A DNA stretch of 64,000 nucleotides from an uncultured Bacteroidota bacterium (lineage in GTDB: Bacteria > Bacteroidota > Bacteroidia > Bacteroidales > UBA932), in the NCBI GenBank assembly GCA_937901965.1, contig CALGSW010000011.1, positions 24,194 to 88,193 on the forward strand. Reading direction: 5' to 3'. Each line of letters starts with the position of its first letter. Position 1 is the stretch's first letter. Below the pieces are notes generated by a model. The model searched no databases and was not told where the DNA came from. It was given only the letters and a program-made list of their open reading frames with translations. Positions 61,006-64,000 of this stretch are shown one piece after another. The translations under genes were made by a program, and so were the position numbers.

Positions 61006-63136
61006 TACCTACTCTGTTTAGAATAAATGCCCACTCAAAAGCGGTCTCTTTGATCCTGTCGTATCTGCCGGTTGCTCCGCCATGTCCGGACTCCATATTA
61101 GTGTGGAGGAGAATGATATTATCATCCTGTTTCATTGCTCGCAGCTTTGCAACCCATTTTGCAGGCTCATGGAATCCCACCTGAGAGTCGTTCAGACCAC
61201 CGGTTGCGAGTATATTTGGATATTTCTGTGCTGTTATATTGTCATAAGGTGAGTATGAAAGCATATACCTGTAATACTCTTCCTCGTTAGGATTTCCCCA
61301 CTCTTCATACTCCTGTGTGGTCAGTGGAAGAGATGTGTCAAGCATTGTGTTAATTACGTCAACAAACGGAACCGCTGCAACTATTGTATTAAAGAGATCA
61401 GGTCTCATGTTTGCAACTGCACCTACCAGCAGACCACCGGCACTGCCTCCCATTCCTGCAAGTTTATCTGCAGATGTGTATTTATCTTCAATAAGCTTTT
61501 CTGCACATGCAATGAAGTCTGTAAATGTATTCTTCTTTTTCAGAAGTTTACCATCCTCGTACCACTGCTCACCAAGGTCACTTCCACCTCTGATCTGCGC
61601 TATTGCAACAACAAATCCCCTGTCTATAAGACTATAATATGATGGGCTGAAGTATACATCGGAACTTGAGCCGTAGCTACCATATGAATAGAGAAGAGCC
61701 GGGCTCTTACCGTTCTTTTTAAGACCTTTTTTGTATACGATAGCCATAGGAACCTCAACACCATCCTGCGCTTTTGCCCACAATCTTTCAACTATATAAT
61801 CATCGGCATTAAATCCTGAAGGGATCTCCTGCTCTTTCAATTTTGTACTCTCTCCTTTAGCAAGGTCAAATTCGTAAAGAGTGCTTGGTCTGTTCAGAGA
61901 TGTGTAGTTATACCTCACTGTTGTGGCATCAAACTCTGGATTGCCATTTAGACCTGCGCTGTAAACCGGTTCAGGGAATGTTATCTCACCTGTTGAACCA
62001 TCTTTAAGAGAGAAATACTTGAACTGATTTAGTCCGTTTTTCCTTATATCAATAACAACATAATCTTTAAGAACATCAAGTCCCTCCAGTCTCACTGCAG
62101 GGTCGTGCGCCAGAAATACCTTCCATGTTGACTTGTCCTGGAAACCTTTAAGAGGTAATTCGTAAATCATACCGTTGAGGTTCTGGCTGTCTTTATACCA
62201 CAGGAAGTATTTGTCGCTATGCGCTATAACAGAGTAATCAACTCCCTGTTCGCGTGGGAGGAACACAACAGGCTTTGCTGAAGGGTTATTTGCATCAAGG
62301 GATCTGTATTCAGTAGTGTAAGTGCTGGATGAAATTATGAATATCTCCTTGTCTGTCTTTGTTTTTGACAAATAAACATTATATCTGGCATCACTCTCTT
62401 CATAAATAAGTTCATCTTTTCCTGAGCTTCCGAGCTTGTGTCTCATTACCTTGTATGGACGCAAAGCTTTGTCTACCCATACATAATAAAGAGTTTTGTT
62501 GTCATTTGCCCACTGATATGAAGTGGCCATAGGTATGTTTACACCCAAATCCTCTCCTTTATCCAGGCTCTTAACCTTGATTGTATAATCTGCAAAAGAT
62601 CCGGTTTCGTTATATGAGTAAGCAGCCAGCTTATTGTCCGGGCTAATGTTATATCCGGCAAATCTCATAGCTTTCTTACCCTCTGCCATCTGATTGACAT
62701 CAAACAACAACTCCTCCTGAGCCCCCTCTTTATTAGCCTTTCTGAGATATATTCTGTACTGCTTACCTGTCTCGGTGCGGCTGTAGTAGTTATACTCATT
62801 CATCAGGACCGGGTAGCTCTCATCGGCATCCTTTATTCTACCTATAATTTCGTTGTAGATTGCATCCTGAAGCATTTTGGTAGAGGACATTACACTGTCT
62901 GTGTAATTGTTCTCCTGTGTAAGGTACTCAATGACAGCCGGACTTGTCTTGTCTCGGAGCCAGTAGTAGTTGTCTACCCTCTCATTGCCGAATTCATTAA
63001 ATACCTGAGGTAGAATTTGAGCAACAGGAGGCTGTGGAAAATCTGATTGTTTCAATATTTCTGTTTTTTCAGGACCACATGATGTTAATAACATCAAGGC
63101 GGCTCCCATTGTGATTAGCTTAACGCTTGTTTTCAT
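60995..63136 (-). CDS. Prolyl oligopeptidase family S9 peptidase (oligopeptidase B-like), lipoprotein
   Basis: A 713-residue serine peptidase with lipobox LLTSC (cysteine 20), a seven-bladed propeller (about 50-450) and a C-terminal alpha/beta hydrolase domain. The catalytic triad is Ser565 in GGSAGG, aspartate in GGLNDSQVGFHEP, and histidine in ESGHGG. Members of this branch (PtrB) cut after basic residues in short peptides; here the lipoprotein signal places it at the envelope. It is next to aminopeptidase P and the SusCD pairs, consistent with peptide use. Confidence 0.95.
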   Translation of the reverse strand: MKTSVKLITMGAALMLLTSCGPEKTEILKQSDFPQPPVAQILPQVFNEFGNERVDNYYWLRDKTSPAVIEYLTQENNYTDSVMSSTKMLQDAIYNEIIGRIKDADESYPVLMNEYNYYSRTETGKQYRIYLRKANKEGAQEELLFDVNQMAEGKKAMRFAGYNISPDNKLAAYSYNETGSFADYTIKVKSLDKGEDLGVNIPMATSYQWANDNKTLYYVWVDKALRPYKVMRHKLGSSGKDELIYEESDARYNVYLSKTKTDKEIFIISSSTYTTEYRSLDANNPSAKPVVFLPREQGVDYSVIAHSDKYFLWYKDSQNLNGMIYELPLKGFQDKSTWKVFLAHDPAVRLEGLDVLKDYVVIDIRKNGLNQFKYFSLKDGSTGEITFPEPVYSAGLNGNPEFDATTVRYNYTSLNRPSTLYEFDLAKGESTKLKEQEIPSGFNADDYIVERLWAKAQDGVEVPMAIVYKKGLKKNGKSPALLYSYGSYGSSSDVYFSPSYYSLIDRGFVVAIAQIRGGSDLGEQWYEDGKLLKKKNTFTDFIACAEKLIEDKYTSADKLAGMGGSAGGLLVGAVANMRPDLFNTIVAAVPFVDVINTMLDTSLPLTTQEYEEWGNPNEEEYYRYMLSYSPYDNITAQKYPNILATGGLNDSQVGFHEPAKWVAKLRAMKQDDNIILLHTNMESGHGGATGRYDRIKETAFEWAFILNRVGIDK

Positions 63137-63234
63137 ATTTTGTTTGATTAATAGCAGAAATTAAGTTTTGAATAAAGATAATAATTAATGATAAAAACTT
63201 CATAACTTAGTTAAGAATTTAATAGTCAACCTTT

Positions 63235-63873
63235 ATGTTAGAGTCATTAAAAAGGAAGTTTCTTAACCGATGCGCATATTATACAAGTCTGATTAAACTC
63301 CGTCCTATTCTTAAAAGGGTTAACAGTTCATTTCTCTTTGTAGACTGCGGAGCAAACGTAGGAGACATAAGTGACCTGTTCCTTTCAAAGGGGGCATCTG
63401 TTAAGTCTTTTGAGCCCGATTTGCTTGCACACTCTTATCTGCAAAGACGCTTTGCGGGAAGGGAAGGAATAGAGCTTATTAATAAAGCCGTGGCAGACTC
63501 AGACGGGAAGGCTATGTTTTACTACCACAAAGAGAGACTGAACAAAGAGGGTATAGAGTTTACCGTAAGCTCTTCTCTGCTTAAAGAGAAAAAAAACGTT
63601 GACAATATGCACGGAGTGGAGGTTGAGACTGTAGATCTCTGCAGATACATAGATTCACTCGGCAGGAAAGTTGACATCCTTAAGATGGATATTGAGGGGG
63701 AGGAGATAGCTTTGCTTAATAAAATGATAACAGAGGAGACTTATAAAAAAGTGGGCCTTATTCTGGTAGAGACCCACGAAACAAAAATACCCGGTCATAA
63801 AGAGAAGGTTGCATCACTAAAACAGTTAATTCAGGAAAAACGAATTAACAATATCAAACTCAACTGGATTTAA
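63235..63873 (+). CDS. FkbM family methyltransferase
   Basis: A 212-residue SAM-dependent methyltransferase: VDCGANVGDISDLFLSKG is the SAM motif I, then SFEPDLLAH, and the FkbM core LKMDIEGEEIALLNKM with LVETHE. FkbM-type enzymes O-methylate sugars or natural products. Gene starts 98 bp from the divergent S9 peptidase. The region after it (63874-64000) has no gene in the window. Confidence 0.9.
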   Translation: MLESLKRKFLNRCAYYTSLIKLRPILKRVNSSFLFVDCGANVGDISDLFLSKGASVKSFEPDLLAHSYLQRRFAGREGIELINKAVADSDGKAMFYYHKERLNKEGIEFTVSSSLLKEKKNVDNMHGVEVETVDLCRYIDSLGRKVDILKMDIEGEEIALLNKMITEETYKKVGLILVETHETKIPGHKEKVASLKQLIQEKRINNIKLNWI

Positions 63874-63885
63874 CCCCTCTGCGCA

Positions 63886-63998
63886 TCCGGAGTTTTTCTC
63901 CTCGCTCACTGCGTTCGCTGTTGCGGAGACTCCTTCAAATTATACCTGGCAATCTTACTGCATTCACAGAGTAGTCCGCATAACTTCCGGAGTTTTTC
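63886..63998. repeat. 13-bp direct repeat at exactly 100-bp spacing
   Basis: TCCGGAGTTTTTC occurs at 63886-63898 and 63986-63998. The sequences between them include GGAG...CTCC and a CTCGCTCACTGCGTTCGCTG stretch. Two copies only are visible before the window ends. Confidence 0.6.
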
Positions 63999-64000
63999 CT

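Overview
The window is typical Bacteroidetes (order Bacteroidales level) chromosome. Evidence: two SusC/SusD outer-membrane uptake pairs, lipoproteins with Bacteroidetes-style lipoboxes, the ribosomal block rplM-rpsI-rpsB-tsf, a near absence of Shine-Dalgarno sequences, and at least seventeen intergenic matches to the Bacteroidetes -7 promoter element TAnnTTTG, several with a TTTG -33 element 17-20 nt upstream. No tRNA, rRNA, CRISPR array or prophage was seen. Almost all of the 64 kb is coding, in short operons on both strands.

Layout. 1-7.3 kb: 3' part of a TrpB-like PLP enzyme, an EamA exporter, radA (opposite strand), then a periplasmic serine hydrolase, an AbgT transporter and a secreted C26 (gamma-glutamyl hydrolase type) peptidase in a row. 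7.2-15.7 kb, minus strand: an Mpv17-like membrane protein, a DEAD-box helicase, two tandem paralogous secreted proteins of unknown function, a DUF1295 membrane protein, a small orphan protein, a beta-barrel protein, an orphan sensor histidine kinase and a YbhN-type flippase. 15.7-24.2 kb: PfkB kinase, deoxynucleoside kinase, then pcm, an MBL hydrolase, a lytic transglycosylase, uvrA and a TGS-nucleoside kinase fusion. 24.2-35.5 kb: an EnvC-type amidase activator with a degenerate LytM domain, a TPR protein, an ECF sigma factor with its membrane partner, a glycosyltransferase, and an envelope run on the minus strand (patatin-BamA fusion, Wzx-like flippase, dut, murF). 35.6-37.8 kb: cyclophilin lipoprotein and an MlaE/MlaF-type ABC pair.

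37.8-41.6 kb holds the most unusual part. A TonB-dependent receptor sits directly behind a clear FMN riboswitch (RFN element), which makes it a candidate outer-membrane flavin importer. Upstream of it is a REP-associated Y1 (HuH) transposase gene flanked on each side by a 106-bp inverted-repeat element, next to a GC-rich tandem repeat patch.

41.6-46.5 kb: the ribosomal protein/EF-Ts operon with its terminator, then dus and lpxK. 46.5-57.5 kb: two consecutive SusC/SusD pairs, each ending in a strong intrinsic terminator and sharing a 15-nt leader motif just before the SusC start. 57.6-63.1 kb: aminopeptidase P, a lipoprotein serine hydrolase, a CoA-type NUDIX hydrolase and an S9 prolyl oligopeptidase lipoprotein. 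The SusCD pairs therefore sit beside peptidases with no glycoside hydrolase in view, which suggests peptide rather than glycan use. The window ends with an FkbM methyltransferase and a 13-bp repeat recurring at exactly 100 bp.
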